64,000 nucleotides of DNA, taken from the NCBI GenBank assembly GCA_050951005.1, contig JBMNIP010000002.1, forward strand, positions 701,398 through 765,397, in the 5' to 3' direction. The stretch comes from UMGS1519 sp050951005 (GTDB lineage: Bacteria; Actinomycetota; Coriobacteriia; Coriobacteriales; Eggerthellaceae). Under the pieces are notes generated by a model. The model made no database searches, had not been told where the DNA came from, and worked only from the letters and a program-made list of their open reading frames with translations. Positions 27,142 through 37,155 of the stretch are shown here, piece after piece; the stretch's first letter is position 1; each line of letters begins with the position of its first letter. Position numbers and translations under genes: made by a program.

Positions 27142-27517
27142 GGTAGCCTCCCTTAGGTAACGTCATTACTTATAATTGATACGATAATAATAATAACGCT
27201 ATCTTTCGCTGTTGCAAGAAGAATTTCTTTCAGGTTACTTTAAGGTTTCTGCAGATGACGGCTGGTATTACCAGAGTATCAAAGCTGGGCTCAGTGACGC
27301 GCGATTGGGTTTCAGTACAAGACCAGTCCTAGCGCGAGAGCGATTTCTCCTGATGATTCAACGCATGATTGCTTCTTTTCATTGGACTAGAAAATGTTGC
27401 GTTATCGCTTCACATCATATTTTGAATACCTATATTGAAAGTAGGGAATAGTTTACAACGTCCTTTATTTGGGGTTTCGATAGGTCGTATCCATTGCGAC
27501 TGAGTGGAGGAAATACA
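27142..27517. other. A+T-rich divergent intergenic region between two surface-protein genes
   Basis: About 375 bases containing strings such as ATAATAATAATAACG near the leftward gene and an A+T-rich stretch before the rightward one. A 79-codon plus frame (27212-27451) is open but has no ribosome site and no recognisable content. Promoters for both surface genes are expected here. Confidence 0.5.
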
Positions 27518-30500
27518 GTGAAGTCCAAGCCAATAACCCGTATTGCAAGAACAGCGAGTACGCTTTTTCTTGTCGCCGCCCTGGCGATGATGGGGGTGCC
27601 GGCCATAGCCGCTACGGATAGCGCGTCGGGCGGCGATGACAGCCAGCAGGCACAGACCGCCCAAAGCGTAGAAACCGAAGCGGATTCGGCAAGCTCTTCG
27701 GAGCAGGCAAGCTCCGAAGAATCAAGCACGACCAATGATGCGGTAACGGCCTCGTCCGATACGCAGAAGAAGAACGCTGCATCAGCCCGTACGACGAAAT
27801 CCGCGAAGAAGGCTGCCGCCGCGAAAACCTCTTCGGCCAGCACCGGAGTGGCACTTTCGGTGCTCGATACCGAAGGTAATTCCCTTTCGGACAATGACAC
27901 AATCACGCCGGCCGATTTTCGGACTTCCAACGGTACGGCCCGTGTGAACGTCAATCTGAGTAGCTCCCAGACCGGCAACAAGGTCACGTTGACCTTGCCG
28001 GCATGGTTCAGCTGGTATCACGCACAGGACGGCAGCAGCTACACCATCAGCACCTCGGATGGCGTCGATGCCAACGGCCAGCAGGGCAACAACAATGTGC
28101 TCGTGATCTCCTTCAACGACTTGAACAGCGGCGAGCAAACCTTCGGCCTCGACTTCAACTTCCGCACGAACAGCGGCTTCATGACGGAAGATATCCTCAG
28201 CACCCTTGAGAACGGCGGGCTGAAAGACATGGTCTTCACGTCGTCCCTTGCCAATTCCTCCGGCACTTACGAGGGCAACTCGGTAACACTGGGCTATCAG
28301 TGGGAAGACCCCGATAACCCGACCGTTACCGATCTTTATGTCGGCCCTATCGGAAACCTATACACAATAAACTACACTCATCCGAACCCGGGTGTTGTGG
28401 AAACGGGCATCTACAACAACCTCAACCGCAACAGCAACACGCTTTCCCAGGTTTCCCTCCCGGCAACCGATCCGTTCCGCTATGGACGTGCCGTCAGCTC
28501 CATTACGATCAGCCTGGACGATAACGCGGCAGATATCTACAGAATAAACGGGCTTTCCTCCAGCACCGATGACAGCCTGGTCTCCGCTTTCTCCAATTAC
28601 ACGGCCTCGGTCAGCAGCGATGGCAAGACCCTGACGCTGACGCCGAAGAACGCATCCGCCTCGATCGACCTGACCAGCCTGTCGAAGGACCGTCTGCTGG
28701 GTGCGGTGGACATCGGTTTCCGCCTTGCCAACGATGCGACTTATGACCGCGACGCCTGGTACAACGCCCTTACCACCGGGCTCATCAACTCGGGATCTTT
28801 GCTGAACGTGACGGTGAACTACCAGAACTTCACCAGCTCGGATACCGCGACCTCCTCGACGAATGCCACTTCTACCATGACACTGGTGGACTACGAGGAG
28901 ACCGATTCCGCAGTACGCCAGAATTCTGCCGATACCTCCACATACCTGACCAACCAGCGAAAATATGGAGATGACCCCATAGAAGTAGCCGCAGTTGTCG
29001 ATGGCGCTGGCGCAACTGATCAGACCGTCTGGATTGGCGAGAATCTGAACAACCTTGTCAGCTATTCCGAAAAATCAGATAAAGTCACCATCCATAAGGA
29101 TGCATCCGGCTATGCGCTGTTGACCGAGTATCCCTACGAGGTCCGTGGCACCGAGTACCAGATCCGCCCGAAATACACGGCGACGGCATCTTCGCTTGCC
29201 GACGGTTTCTCGTCGGGTGGATTCGAGCTGAGCAAGGTCGTCTTCACTCTGAGCGATGGCTCCACCGTCGAAGTGAGTGCCGACAACTCCACGTTCGCAG
29301 ATGACTGGAACACGGCCCTCAACAGCAACGGCACGATGACCGTCACCGCCGATGAGCTGGGCGTTGCCTCGAGCTTCGACAGTTCCAACGAGGCGAGCGT
29401 GAAGTACGTGACCAAGGTGACACAGGTCTTCAAGACCGCGGCGCCCAGCATCATCACCGACACCTCCAATTACTGGTCGTTCCGTATGACTAAGTGGAGC
29501 ATGACCACCTACGAGCAGGACGGCACCACCGTGCTCGGCACCGGCAGCCTGACGCATTCGGAGGGAACGGTTGAAGAGGGCGGCAAGCGCTGGTATCCCA
29601 TCACCTCCACGCTCTACACCGACGAGAGCCTCGGCACCGAGGTCAACTCCTCCGAGCACAACATCCAGGTCAAAGAGGTACAGTGCCCCGAATTCGACTT
29701 GGCGACGACCAGCAATGGCCAATGGCAGTACAACCAGTGGAAGTACGAATCCGAAAACGAGACCGGCAGCTACTTGGGCATACGCGTTGCCACAGGCACC
29801 GACCTCAGCACCGTGAAGACGACGCTGACCAACCCCACCATCGACATCTACCATTATTGGATGGACAACGTCTACACGTGGACAGGTGAGATGGATGTCA
29901 CGCCGGCCATGGCGGGATGGACCGTCACCTACGGCGTGACCACCTATGCCAAGCAAGCAGCCGGACAGGCGGTCGAGGTCCGCACGATGCAGCTGCCCTC
30001 TGCGGCCGATTTCCAGGATTCGTCGAAAACCAATGCGGACGGGACCATCACCATCGACCTACTTCCCAATACAGACGGCGACGAGACCGGAAGCGATTGG
30101 GAATACATCGCTCCGTCCTCTTCGGTCGACGTTGGCACCGATGGATTTAACAGAGCTGAGCCCGTCGAGATCTCGTTCCATTACGATGGTGACTGGGATG
30201 TCACCACGGTGGCCGACGAGGATGGCGACGGCGTTATCGACAACAACGGTACCGACGGCTTCTTGGTGAAAAACATCGTAGCAAGCTCCCGCACAATCGA
30301 CCCCGACGGCCAATATGGCTACTACCTCTGGTGGGACGGCGGCCACATTACCAAGATGTGCTACCAGTGGGATAACTGCGAGGACAACGACGCCGCTCAT
30401 CTTTCGACGGCGACCTCCGACTCAGGTACGGGCAATTGGGGTCATGACTCTGCGGCTACGGTCGAGCAGCTCGGTGCGCAGATTCTCGAACCGACGGGGC

Positions 30501-32416
30501 TTTCCGCCGGCTGGTCGGGCACGTTGATGCAGGGGTCGACAACCACCATCTCCGGTTCGCTGACGCTGACCGCGAACCCCATCGGAAGCCCCGAGTGGCA
30601 GCCGTCCGGTGACGTGCTCTACCTGGAGTTCCCCGACGAGAAGATCCAGTTCGCGGGCAATGCCTCCATCGACGGCATATCCGATCCTGATGCCTACGTG
30701 ACCACCATCAACGGCACGCGCTACCTGGTCATCCACGACAATGCTTCCGCTGATACGGTCAAGTCTGCAACAACGGATAATATCTCCACCGATTGGCAGC
30801 ACCCGACATCGAACGTAACCTATGAAGCCCTCGACGTCTCCTTCGACGTTTACACGATGCCAACCGCCTCCACCACGAGTGCGGCCGAAGTCATCGGCGA
30901 CAACACGTACCTGGACTTCAGCGGACACCAGTACTACGCCAACGTTTCGAACAATCCCTCGGATGGCACGTATCACACCGCCATCCAGAAGAAAGGCCTT
31001 CTCAACTGGAACGGCGCACGCGACGGCCTGGGCAATGGCGCATGCGTGGACAACCCATTGGGCGTCCATACCAAATCCGACATCACCGACCGCTACTGGG
31101 CCATCAAGACCACGGGCGTCTCGCTGACCCCTGCGCTGAATACCAACTTGGGGCTTATCAGCTATTCCGGAACGAACTCCTCCGATGATGATTCCTCCGA
31201 CGCGCTGGTGACGGTAACCGGAGCAAAGAATGTCACCCCCGGCGAGCGCACGCAGCTGGAGAGCCTCGTTGTATTAGGCGCCGGCCAGAACGGACTGACG
31301 AACGGCGAGATCATCGTCCAGATTCCCCAAGACGGCACGACGGTATCCGACTCCACGTCGAATTACACCAATACCGCAAGCCTGAGCCTTCGCGGCGCGG
31401 TGAAACAATACGGGTCCCTGGCAGATGGCGAACAGCTTACGTTCCAGGTTTCCACCGACGGCACGAACTATGTTGACGTGAGCGATGATACCGATTGGTC
31501 GAGCGTCCGCTATGTGAAGGCAAGCATCAATGAGCTTTCGGCCGGAGAGGCGGCTATGTTCACGCTGCCGCTCTCCGCGGCAAGCGACGCTCAGGCCAAC
31601 GACGATGCCTACCTGCAGGCTTCCGCCACCTATACCGTGCCCGAGGGTTCGCGATCCGCGCAGAGCGTGAGCGCCTATCACTTCAAGAATTACCAGATTT
31701 CGGGCACCGCATGGAACGACTCCGATGCTGACGGCATGCTCGACAGCGATGAGACCGAGCGCGTTTCCAACGTGACGGTGACGGCATACGATTCCGACAA
31801 CAATGCAGTGGGCACGGCAACTACCGACGATGACGGCAACTGGTCTATGGAGGTCAGCACCACCGATGCTCTGACGCTGCAGGTTTCCCCACGCAACGAT
31901 CTGACCACCTTCACGGCGGATACGACCGACAACAAGTTCGACCCGAGCACCGCACGATATTCCCTGGGCGCCGTAAGTTCCGACGTCACGGATATCGATA
32001 TCGGATACTACTCGGCCCTCGAGGTTGGTGCCGGAACCATTTCCGGCACCAAGACGCTGACCCAGGACGGCCAAGCGCTTTCCATGACCGACGGGCAATT
32101 CCAGATTGCCATAACAGGCGACAATGACACGACGGGCTACCGAGGCCTACGGCTGGGCAACTACGACGTTCCGGCCGATGGCGCGTTTTCGACCGGCCAT
32201 ATCTTCTTCACTAAGCCTGGCACCTATACGTTCTACGTTACCGAGGTGGACGGCGGCAACCCGCTTTACACATACGACAATTCCACATACACGGTGACGT
32301 TCGAGGTAATGCTGAATGGCGCGCAAGACGCCCTCGAGGTAACGAAATCCATCAAGAAGAACGGCGTGGCGGTCGACGGCATCACCTTCGCCAACACGAA
32401 GCGATCCAAGCAGTAA
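27518..32416 (+). CDS. N-terminal part of a giant pilin-like adhesin (interrupted by TAA)
   Basis: 1,632 residues from a GTG start 7 nt after GGAGG. Signal peptide ending near AIAATDS, a disordered Ser/Glu/Ala linker, then a long adhesin body of unknown folds. It contains Ca-binding-like loops 'DEDGDGVIDNNG' and 'DSDADGMLDSDE'. An SdrD B-type domain (about 31690-32010, 'GTAWNDSDADGMLDSDETERV') and a Spy0128/FctA-type pilin domain (about 32040-32400, 'FTKPGTYTFYVTEVDGG') end it. It has no cell-wall anchor: translation stops at TAA, and the very next codons, in the same frame, continue the missing C-terminus. Original gene length would be about 1,950 codons. Confidence 0.85.
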   Translation: MKSKPITRIARTASTLFLVAALAMMGVPAIAATDSASGGDDSQQAQTAQSVETEADSASSSEQASSEESSTTNDAVTASSDTQKKNAASARTTKSAKKAAAAKTSSASTGVALSVLDTEGNSLSDNDTITPADFRTSNGTARVNVNLSSSQTGNKVTLTLPAWFSWYHAQDGSSYTISTSDGVDANGQQGNNNVLVISFNDLNSGEQTFGLDFNFRTNSGFMTEDILSTLENGGLKDMVFTSSLANSSGTYEGNSVTLGYQWEDPDNPTVTDLYVGPIGNLYTINYTHPNPGVVETGIYNNLNRNSNTLSQVSLPATDPFRYGRAVSSITISLDDNAADIYRINGLSSSTDDSLVSAFSNYTASVSSDGKTLTLTPKNASASIDLTSLSKDRLLGAVDIGFRLANDATYDRDAWYNALTTGLINSGSLLNVTVNYQNFTSSDTATSSTNATSTMTLVDYEETDSAVRQNSADTSTYLTNQRKYGDDPIEVAAVVDGAGATDQTVWIGENLNNLVSYSEKSDKVTIHKDASGYALLTEYPYEVRGTEYQIRPKYTATASSLADGFSSGGFELSKVVFTLSDGSTVEVSADNSTFADDWNTALNSNGTMTVTADELGVASSFDSSNEASVKYVTKVTQVFKTAAPSIITDTSNYWSFRMTKWSMTTYEQDGTTVLGTGSLTHSEGTVEEGGKRWYPITSTLYTDESLGTEVNSSEHNIQVKEVQCPEFDLATTSNGQWQYNQWKYESENETGSYLGIRVATGTDLSTVKTTLTNPTIDIYHYWMDNVYTWTGEMDVTPAMAGWTVTYGVTTYAKQAAGQAVEVRTMQLPSAADFQDSSKTNADGTITIDLLPNTDGDETGSDWEYIAPSSSVDVGTDGFNRAEPVEISFHYDGDWDVTTVADEDGDGVIDNNGTDGFLVKNIVASSRTIDPDGQYGYYLWWDGGHITKMCYQWDNCEDNDAAHLSTATSDSGTGNWGHDSAATVEQLGAQILEPTGLSAGWSGTLMQGSTTTISGSLTLTANPIGSPEWQPSGDVLYLEFPDEKIQFAGNASIDGISDPDAYVTTINGTRYLVIHDNASADTVKSATTDNISTDWQHPTSNVTYEALDVSFDVYTMPTASTTSAAEVIGDNTYLDFSGHQYYANVSNNPSDGTYHTAIQKKGLLNWNGARDGLGNGACVDNPLGVHTKSDITDRYWAIKTTGVSLTPALNTNLGLISYSGTNSSDDDSSDALVTVTGAKNVTPGERTQLESLVVLGAGQNGLTNGEIIVQIPQDGTTVSDSTSNYTNTASLSLRGAVKQYGSLADGEQLTFQVSTDGTNYVDVSDDTDWSSVRYVKASINELSAGEAAMFTLPLSAASDAQANDDAYLQASATYTVPEGSRSAQSVSAYHFKNYQISGTAWNDSDADGMLDSDETERVSNVTVTAYDSDNNAVGTATTDDDGNWSMEVSTTDALTLQVSPRNDLTTFTADTTDNKFDPSTARYSLGAVSSDVTDIDIGYYSALEVGAGTISGTKTLTQDGQALSMTDGQFQIAITGDNDTTGYRGLRLGNYDVPADGAFSTGHIFFTKPGTYTFYVTEVDGGNPLYTYDNSTYTVTFEVMLNGAQDALEVTKSIKKNGVAVDGITFANTKRSKQ

Positions 32417-32419
32417 ATC

Positions 32420-33346
32420 ATGGTAACAAAGCAATGGAACGGTTTCGCCGCCCCGTCTGCAAAAGTTCACCTGCTTGCCGACGGCCATGAGGTCGACTCG
32501 GCAACGTTGACGGCTACCAACGGATGGACCCACACCTTCAGCGTGGATGCTGTAACCGCAGAAGGAGCCGATATCGACTACACCGTGACAGAGGACGCAA
32601 TCAAGCATTACACGTCCAAAGTCACAGGCAGCGAGAGCGATGGCTTCACCATCACGAACTCCTACGAGGGGCTGACGGTCGACGATCCGCCGGTGAAGAA
32701 GAACATCTCGGGAGACAAGCCGAAGAAGGCATCGGCTTTCACCTTCACGTTCGCCGCCGAGCCGGATAAGAGCACGCTGCCCGCCGGCATGGCGTCAAAC
32801 GAGATGCCCATGCCCGAAGGCGCAAACGGCCAGAGCATGACGACCACGGTGAAAGGCGAGGGAAGCTCTGAGTTCGGCACCCTGAAGTTCTACCAGCCCG
32901 GCACTTATGTCTACAAGATAACCGAGGACAACGACGGCGTAAGCGGCTACACCTATGACGACTCCGTCTACGAGGTCACGTACCAGGTGTCCGAGAAGCA
33001 TGACGAGCTGGTAAGCCATCGGACAATCACCAAGAACGGCAAGGCGATAAGCACCGCAACTTTCAAGTTCACGAACATCTACAACGCGAACGAGAAGAAC
33101 CCGGATAACGACAACAACGGCGCCACGGACAAGAAGGACTCCGATAGCGGCAACGACAGCGTCGCGAGCAAGGGCACCTACGGCTCTTCGGGGAACGGAG
33201 CCGGATCCGCAGCCGTGGATAGCGTGCAGATGATGCCCGTGACGGGCGACAACGCCGGCCCGCTGGTTATCGCCCTAGTCGCAATCTGCATCGCCGCGGC
33301 AATCGGCATCTTCGCCGCAATCCGCAAACGAAGGAAGAATAAGTAG
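32420..33346 (+). CDS. C-terminal part of the same adhesin: Cna B, Spy0128 domain and MPVTG anchor
   Basis: 308 residues in the same frame as the preceding gene, one codon after its TAA. It begins inside a Cna B-like domain ('VTKQWNGFAAPSAKVHLLADG', 'GADIDYTVTED'), followed by a Spy0128/FctA pilin domain ('FYQPGTYVYKITEDNDG'), a linker, the sortase-like motif MPVTG, a membrane helix and KRRKNK. It lacks a signal peptide, so it cannot reach the surface by itself. Either it is made only by stop-codon read-through as a fusion, or the locus is a recent nonsense pseudogene, or the TAA is a base-calling error. Confidence 0.8.
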   Translation: MVTKQWNGFAAPSAKVHLLADGHEVDSATLTATNGWTHTFSVDAVTAEGADIDYTVTEDAIKHYTSKVTGSESDGFTITNSYEGLTVDDPPVKKNISGDKPKKASAFTFTFAAEPDKSTLPAGMASNEMPMPEGANGQSMTTTVKGEGSSEFGTLKFYQPGTYVYKITEDNDGVSGYTYDDSVYEVTYQVSEKHDELVSHRTITKNGKAISTATFKFTNIYNANEKNPDNDNNGATDKKDSDSGNDSVASKGTYGSSGNGAGSAAVDSVQMMPVTGDNAGPLVIALVAICIAAAIGIFAAIRKRRKNK

Positions 33347-33445
33347 GACGAAGCGCCGCACTGAGCTAGAAGCCGAGAAGCCTGCCTTAGTAGATGAAAT
33401 AAGTTGATGGCTCTTCGGAATCGAGCGCAGGGACTCTGAAATGAC

Positions 33446-33476
33446 GAAGGGGCGGGATGAGAAATCCCGCCCCTTC
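33446..33476 (+). terminator. Intrinsic terminator of the adhesin locus
   Basis: Arms GAAGGGGCGGGAT/ATCCCGCCCCTTC with a GAGAA loop, followed by TTGTTT. Confidence 0.85.
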
Positions 33477-33582
33477 TTGTTTCCCCGTTGCGGCCGGCCT
33501 CATCCACGAGCCTATGGCCCACAGCCGCCCGTCCAGTCATCGTCTAACCCGCACGCATCGGTGCGCACCCGAGAGACTGGCT

Positions 33583-33843
33583 TTATTGCTCGTATTCGCG
33601 AATGAACTGTTCGGCGAGCTTCTTGCAGGTCTCTGCCAAGTACTGCAGGTTCATCTGATACGCCACGTCGGGACCTGGCGCAATCGGCTCCTCGCCCGGG
33701 AGCACGAATCCGTCCCCGGCAAACGCCATGCGGCGACGCTCGAACTCCACGGTCGCGGCGGCAAGGTCATTCTTGATTGCACGCAGCTCCTGGCAGCTCT
33801 TCCCCTCCAGTCCTTCGGCGAAGGCTTCTGGGCTGATCATCAT
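33583..33843 (-). CDS. Small conserved-looking hypothetical protein
   Basis: 86 residues from a Met-Met start preceded by AGAGGTGA; two upstream in-frame starts exist. It is predicted to be mostly helical ('CQELRAIKNDLAAATVEFERRRM', 'YQMNLQYLAETCKKLAEQFIREYEQ'), probably a two-helix coiled coil, cytoplasmic. No family recognised. It is divergent from the LtrA gene. Confidence 0.6.
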   Translation of the reverse strand: MMISPEAFAEGLEGKSCQELRAIKNDLAAATVEFERRRMAFAGDGFVLPGEEPIAPGPDVAYQMNLQYLAETCKKLAEQFIREYEQ

Positions 33844-34080
33844 GTCGGCATCACCTCTCATGAATGCGCTCACACCGGCAAGCTTACCAGGTTCCCATCC
33901 GAAATCGTGCTGGCGCGATAAGCCCACATTGGAATTACCGAAGGCAAGCTATTGCACATGGCGGAATCCCGTATAATACGACCTGCTCGGTCTTTTCGGG
34001 GCTGGGCTGCGTACGACCTGGCATAATTGCCCGCGAATCCCGCGCGATCCGCGATTAACAGGAGAAAAGAGCAAGAACCG

Positions 34081-35217
34081 ATGGAGCACAAGAAAGTAGA
34101 GATCGTCGAGCTGTTCTTCGACCTTGTCCTTGTATACGCCGTTTCGAAAACCACGGGCGTCATCCACGAGCTCAATGCAGCCGGGCAGGTTGATCCCGCC
34201 GCCTACGTCACATTCGTCGTGGCATTCGTCATAGTCATGAACGCCTGGATGTATCAGGCGGTGTTCACCAACCGCTACGGTGCCAATTCCCCGAAGGACA
34301 TGCTGATCTCGTTCGTGAACATGGCGATCCTGCTGTACCTTTCGAACACGATCACGCCCGATTGGCAATCGACGTTCGTCCCCTTCACCACCGCGCTCGG
34401 GCTCATCTTCGCATTCCAGTTCCTCCAATACCTGTTGGCCTACCGCAAAGACCAACTGGCGGACGAGCGCTTCTTCATCCGGTGGTACCTGCTGCTCACC
34501 GGCGTCTACGCCGCCGCCCTCCTTATCGGCGCGCAGCTCCCCTACGAAACCGGCATCTGGTTCTCGCTGGGCGGCCTTGCCGTGAACCTGTTGCTGCCTG
34601 CCATATTCCACCGCCATCTCAACGCCATTCCCCTTAACTGGGGGCACCTCGTGGAACGGCTGACCTTGTTCGTGATCATCACGTTCGGCGAGATGGTCGT
34701 CGGATTGGCGGCCTACTTCACCGTCGGCACCCTGTCTGCAAGCTCCCTTATCGTCTTTGCAACGGCGGTGGCCCTGTTCGTCTACTACATCCTGCAGTTC
34801 GATTACATGCTGGACGAATCGCACCCGAACCTGTCGACGGCGCTTGTCCAGTACGCCCACATCCCCATCGTTCTGGGCCTGGGAATGACAACGGTAAGCT
34901 TCTCGTTCATGTTGGAGGCCGGTGTCGACCATTTCTTCCTGGTCACCTTCCTGTATGCCGGGCTTGCCCTGTTCTTCGGAGGTGTCTACCTGTGCCACGG
35001 GTACAACGAGCCCCGCTTCAAGTCCAACGCAGCAACCGTTGGCGCGCAGGTTGCCATCTTCGTGGCAGCGTTCGCAATCTGCCTAGCGTTCGGGACCTCG
35101 AGCCTTGCCGTTTCCGCGATTACCGCCGTTGCCTGCATCGCGCTCAGTTGCGTGCTCGGGCAGTTCTACCTTTCACATAAGGACGCGGAGCTCGAAGGCG
35201 GCGAACTTCAGAAATAG
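34081..35217 (+). CDS. LtrA family membrane protein
   Basis: 378 residues with about ten to twelve membrane helices. The family start 'VEIVELFFDLVLVYAVSKT' is diagnostic for low-temperature-requirement A proteins, and the repeated 'LVERLTLFVIITFGEMVVGLA' segment is the second conserved block. The Listeria homologue was linked to growth in the cold; biochemical role is unknown. A TATAAT lies at 33974. No operon partner. Confidence 0.88.
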   Translation: MEHKKVEIVELFFDLVLVYAVSKTTGVIHELNAAGQVDPAAYVTFVVAFVIVMNAWMYQAVFTNRYGANSPKDMLISFVNMAILLYLSNTITPDWQSTFVPFTTALGLIFAFQFLQYLLAYRKDQLADERFFIRWYLLLTGVYAAALLIGAQLPYETGIWFSLGGLAVNLLLPAIFHRHLNAIPLNWGHLVERLTLFVIITFGEMVVGLAAYFTVGTLSASSLIVFATAVALFVYYILQFDYMLDESHPNLSTALVQYAHIPIVLGLGMTTVSFSFMLEAGVDHFFLVTFLYAGLALFFGGVYLCHGYNEPRFKSNAATVGAQVAIFVAAFAICLAFGTSSLAVSAITAVACIALSCVLGQFYLSHKDAELEGGELQK

Positions 35218-35236
35218 GCCGTCGCCCGAGCCCTCC

Positions 35237-36217
35237 CTACTGGAACAGCCAACCCATTATCTGGGCGTCATGAGCGAACAGATAGCCGCCTGCGCTATGC
35301 TGGCTTGCCTCGGCATTGAAACCATGGCTGGTGAAATAGTTGGTCGGCTTGATGCTGAGCCTGATCAATTCGTGTATCTCGTCGTCGCTTAGCCCCTCTT
35401 CGCGATAGGCGGCAACAATGCGTTCGTAGGATTCCCTAACGGGGCCCGGGCCATAGTAGTCGTCGCGCTCGCCGATGGCCATGTACACCGGCGTCCGAGC
35501 CTGGACGAGTTTGTCGATGTCGCCGTCCCAGCGCGAAATGGTATGGAGCGCCCTTCGATAGAGTTCCGGGCACTCGCCGAGAACCAGCGAGATCGTCTCC
35601 CCGCCTCCCGAGCAACCAGAGAGGTAGATTCGTTCCTCATCGATATTAAAAGCACCGATCAACCACCTGGTAAGCGAGATGACATCCCGCGCAGACTGGC
35701 TTTCCCAATCGTCAAGCTGCGTCGAAACCACAATCATGTCATCAACATACTTCAGAGCCTCGAAAGGATAATCCTCGCTCAGATTCGCCCCCACTCCCTG
35801 AAAGTACAGCCCTTCCCACCCTGGACAGGCAATATACAGGGCAAAGGGAATATCGCCGTTGTATGTGTCTGGAACATACAGAGAGAAGTGAATGGTGCGG
35901 CCCGAAGGGTCGTTAAGGGCTTCGTCGACAACGAATCCCCTATCCATCGAGCTTCCGGACACGAAGGTGTAGCCCCGAACATCTGCAATATCGTAGCCTC
36001 GATCAGTGCCGCTCTCGACCGTAGCGCTCGCAGTGCTCGAACCGCCAGAAGAAGCTTGCGGGGCCTGCGTTCCTTCACTGGAGCCAGACTGTTGCTGTGC
36101 TGTATCACCCGAATTGTTTGTAGAAGCACCGCCCGCGCAGCCCGAGAGCAGGCCCGTGCAAAGCAAACCGAACCCCATGATGGCGCCTTCTTCGAGAAAC
36201 ATCCTCCGTGAAATCAT
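35237..36217 (-). CDS. Exported alpha/beta hydrolase (twin-arginine lipoprotein)
   Basis: 326 residues. The N-terminus 'SRRMFLEEG' plus a hydrophobic helix ending in LLSGC indicates Tat export and lipid anchoring. After a Gln/Ser-rich linker there is an alpha/beta-hydrolase core of the PHB-depolymerase/feruloyl-esterase-like kind: 'YIACPGWEG', nucleophile serine in 'YLSGCSGGGETISL', acid in 'AIGERDDYYGPG' and a late His ('HSAGGYLFAHDA'). Probably an extracytoplasmic esterase; the physiological ester is unknown. Convergent with the LtrA gene; only 19 bases separate the stops. Confidence 0.8.
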   Translation of the reverse strand: MISRRMFLEEGAIMGFGLLCTGLLSGCAGGASTNNSGDTAQQQSGSSEGTQAPQASSGGSSTASATVESGTDRGYDIADVRGYTFVSGSSMDRGFVVDEALNDPSGRTIHFSLYVPDTYNGDIPFALYIACPGWEGLYFQGVGANLSEDYPFEALKYVDDMIVVSTQLDDWESQSARDVISLTRWLIGAFNIDEERIYLSGCSGGGETISLVLGECPELYRRALHTISRWDGDIDKLVQARTPVYMAIGERDDYYGPGPVRESYERIVAAYREEGLSDDEIHELIRLSIKPTNYFTSHGFNAEASQHSAGGYLFAHDAQIMGWLFQ

Positions 36218-36379
36218 GATGCCGTATTCCTTGGGTCTTGAATCGTCGCTGCGGCATGAAGGTTCGCTCCCATGCCGCAGATACCGTTTCCACGGGTGAT
36301 GCTACCAGTTAGATATCGGTTTCCAGCATGCAAATATGGCATGCAGAATCCTCGTTTTCGAATACTCGAGCGCTCTCGA

Positions 36380-36979
36380 CTATCGGCCCGTTTCGAGCAG
36401 ATACCCCACGACCCCTTCGCGCGACATCCTTGCCACCTCGTCTGAGAGGCTTGCCAGGGGAACCTGCATCCCATCGGCAACCCAACGGGTAATGACCCCC
36501 ACAACCGCCGATGCGAAATATTCCAGGGCGAATGTACGGTACGGCGAATCCTTGCCGCCCCGCTCTTGCAGTGCATCCTCGAGCGTGCGTTCGATGGCCG
36601 CCTTCATGTACGTTCCCAAATCCGACTTGCCCGGAATGCACAGCAGCACCTTCAAGTACTTCTCGTTCTCACGGTAAAAGGACTCGTCGGGCAGCACCGA
36701 GCTCAGGTTGCCCTTGCCGAAAACCTCGGACACGGCCTTGCCGCGCCTGAGCTCGATCTGCTCGGCGAATTCCCCTACGATCTTGTCGCGCATATCGTAG
36801 ATGTCGCTGAAATGGATATAGAAGGTGCCTCGGTTGAGATGGGCACGGTCGGTGATCTGGCGGATGCTGATCTTCTCGATGGGCGTCGACGCATAAATCT
36901 CTATGAAGGCGTCTTGCAGCTTGCGTTTCGTTTGGAGCCCGCGCAGGATGCGCGCATCTTGCTTGGTTTCGTCTGCCAT
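36380..36979 (-). CDS. TetR-family regulator
   Basis: About 199 residues. The DNA-binding part 'KRKLQDAFIEIYASTPIEKISIRQITDRAHLNRGTFYIHFSDIYDM' is a classic TetR helix-turn-helix, and the rest is an all-helical ligand domain of the TetR_C type. A GTG three codons upstream is also possible; the ATG used follows GAGGACG. Its promoter contains a palindrome that is duplicated, together with its first codons, at 41819-41990, upstream of the CocE-like gene; that gene is therefore the prime candidate target. Confidence 0.9.
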   Translation of the reverse strand: MADETKQDARILRGLQTKRKLQDAFIEIYASTPIEKISIRQITDRAHLNRGTFYIHFSDIYDMRDKIVGEFAEQIELRRGKAVSEVFGKGNLSSVLPDESFYRENEKYLKVLLCIPGKSDLGTYMKAAIERTLEDALQERGGKDSPYRTFALEYFASAVVGVITRWVADGMQVPLASLSDEVARMSREGVVGYLLETGR

Positions 36980-37051
36980 CGTCCTCACATTCCCCGACTC
37001 ATCTGCGGCTTGTGCTTCTGCCGTCAGTCTAAGCGCGAGTCTAGCATAGAA

Positions 37052-37072
37052 ATATCAACACTGTGTCTATAT
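37052..37072. promoter_or_regulatory. TetR operator, copy 1
   Basis: A 21-bp imperfect dyad (ATAT..ACAC-T-GTGT..ATAT) about 75 bases upstream of the tetR start. The surrounding block CTAGCATAGAAATATCAACA is repeated at 41958-41977. Likely autoregulatory. Confidence 0.65.
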
Positions 37073-37081
37073 ATGAAGGAA

Positions 37082-37110
37082 CCGCCCAACCGATTCATTC
37101 GGTTGGGCGG
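37082..37110 (-). terminator. Intrinsic terminator of the OFA carrier gene
   Basis: 12-bp arms CCGCCCAACCGA/TCGGTTGGGCGG around a 5-base loop, followed on the minus strand by TTCCTTC. Confidence 0.75.
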
Positions 37111-37155
37111 TAGGAAGTGCATGCCTTTGTGCTGCTTAGAGCGTCTTCTGAAAAG

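Noticed and set aside
27212..27451. 79-codon frame between divergent surface genes
   Set aside because: No ribosome site, A+T-rich promoter-like DNA, no recognisable sequence.
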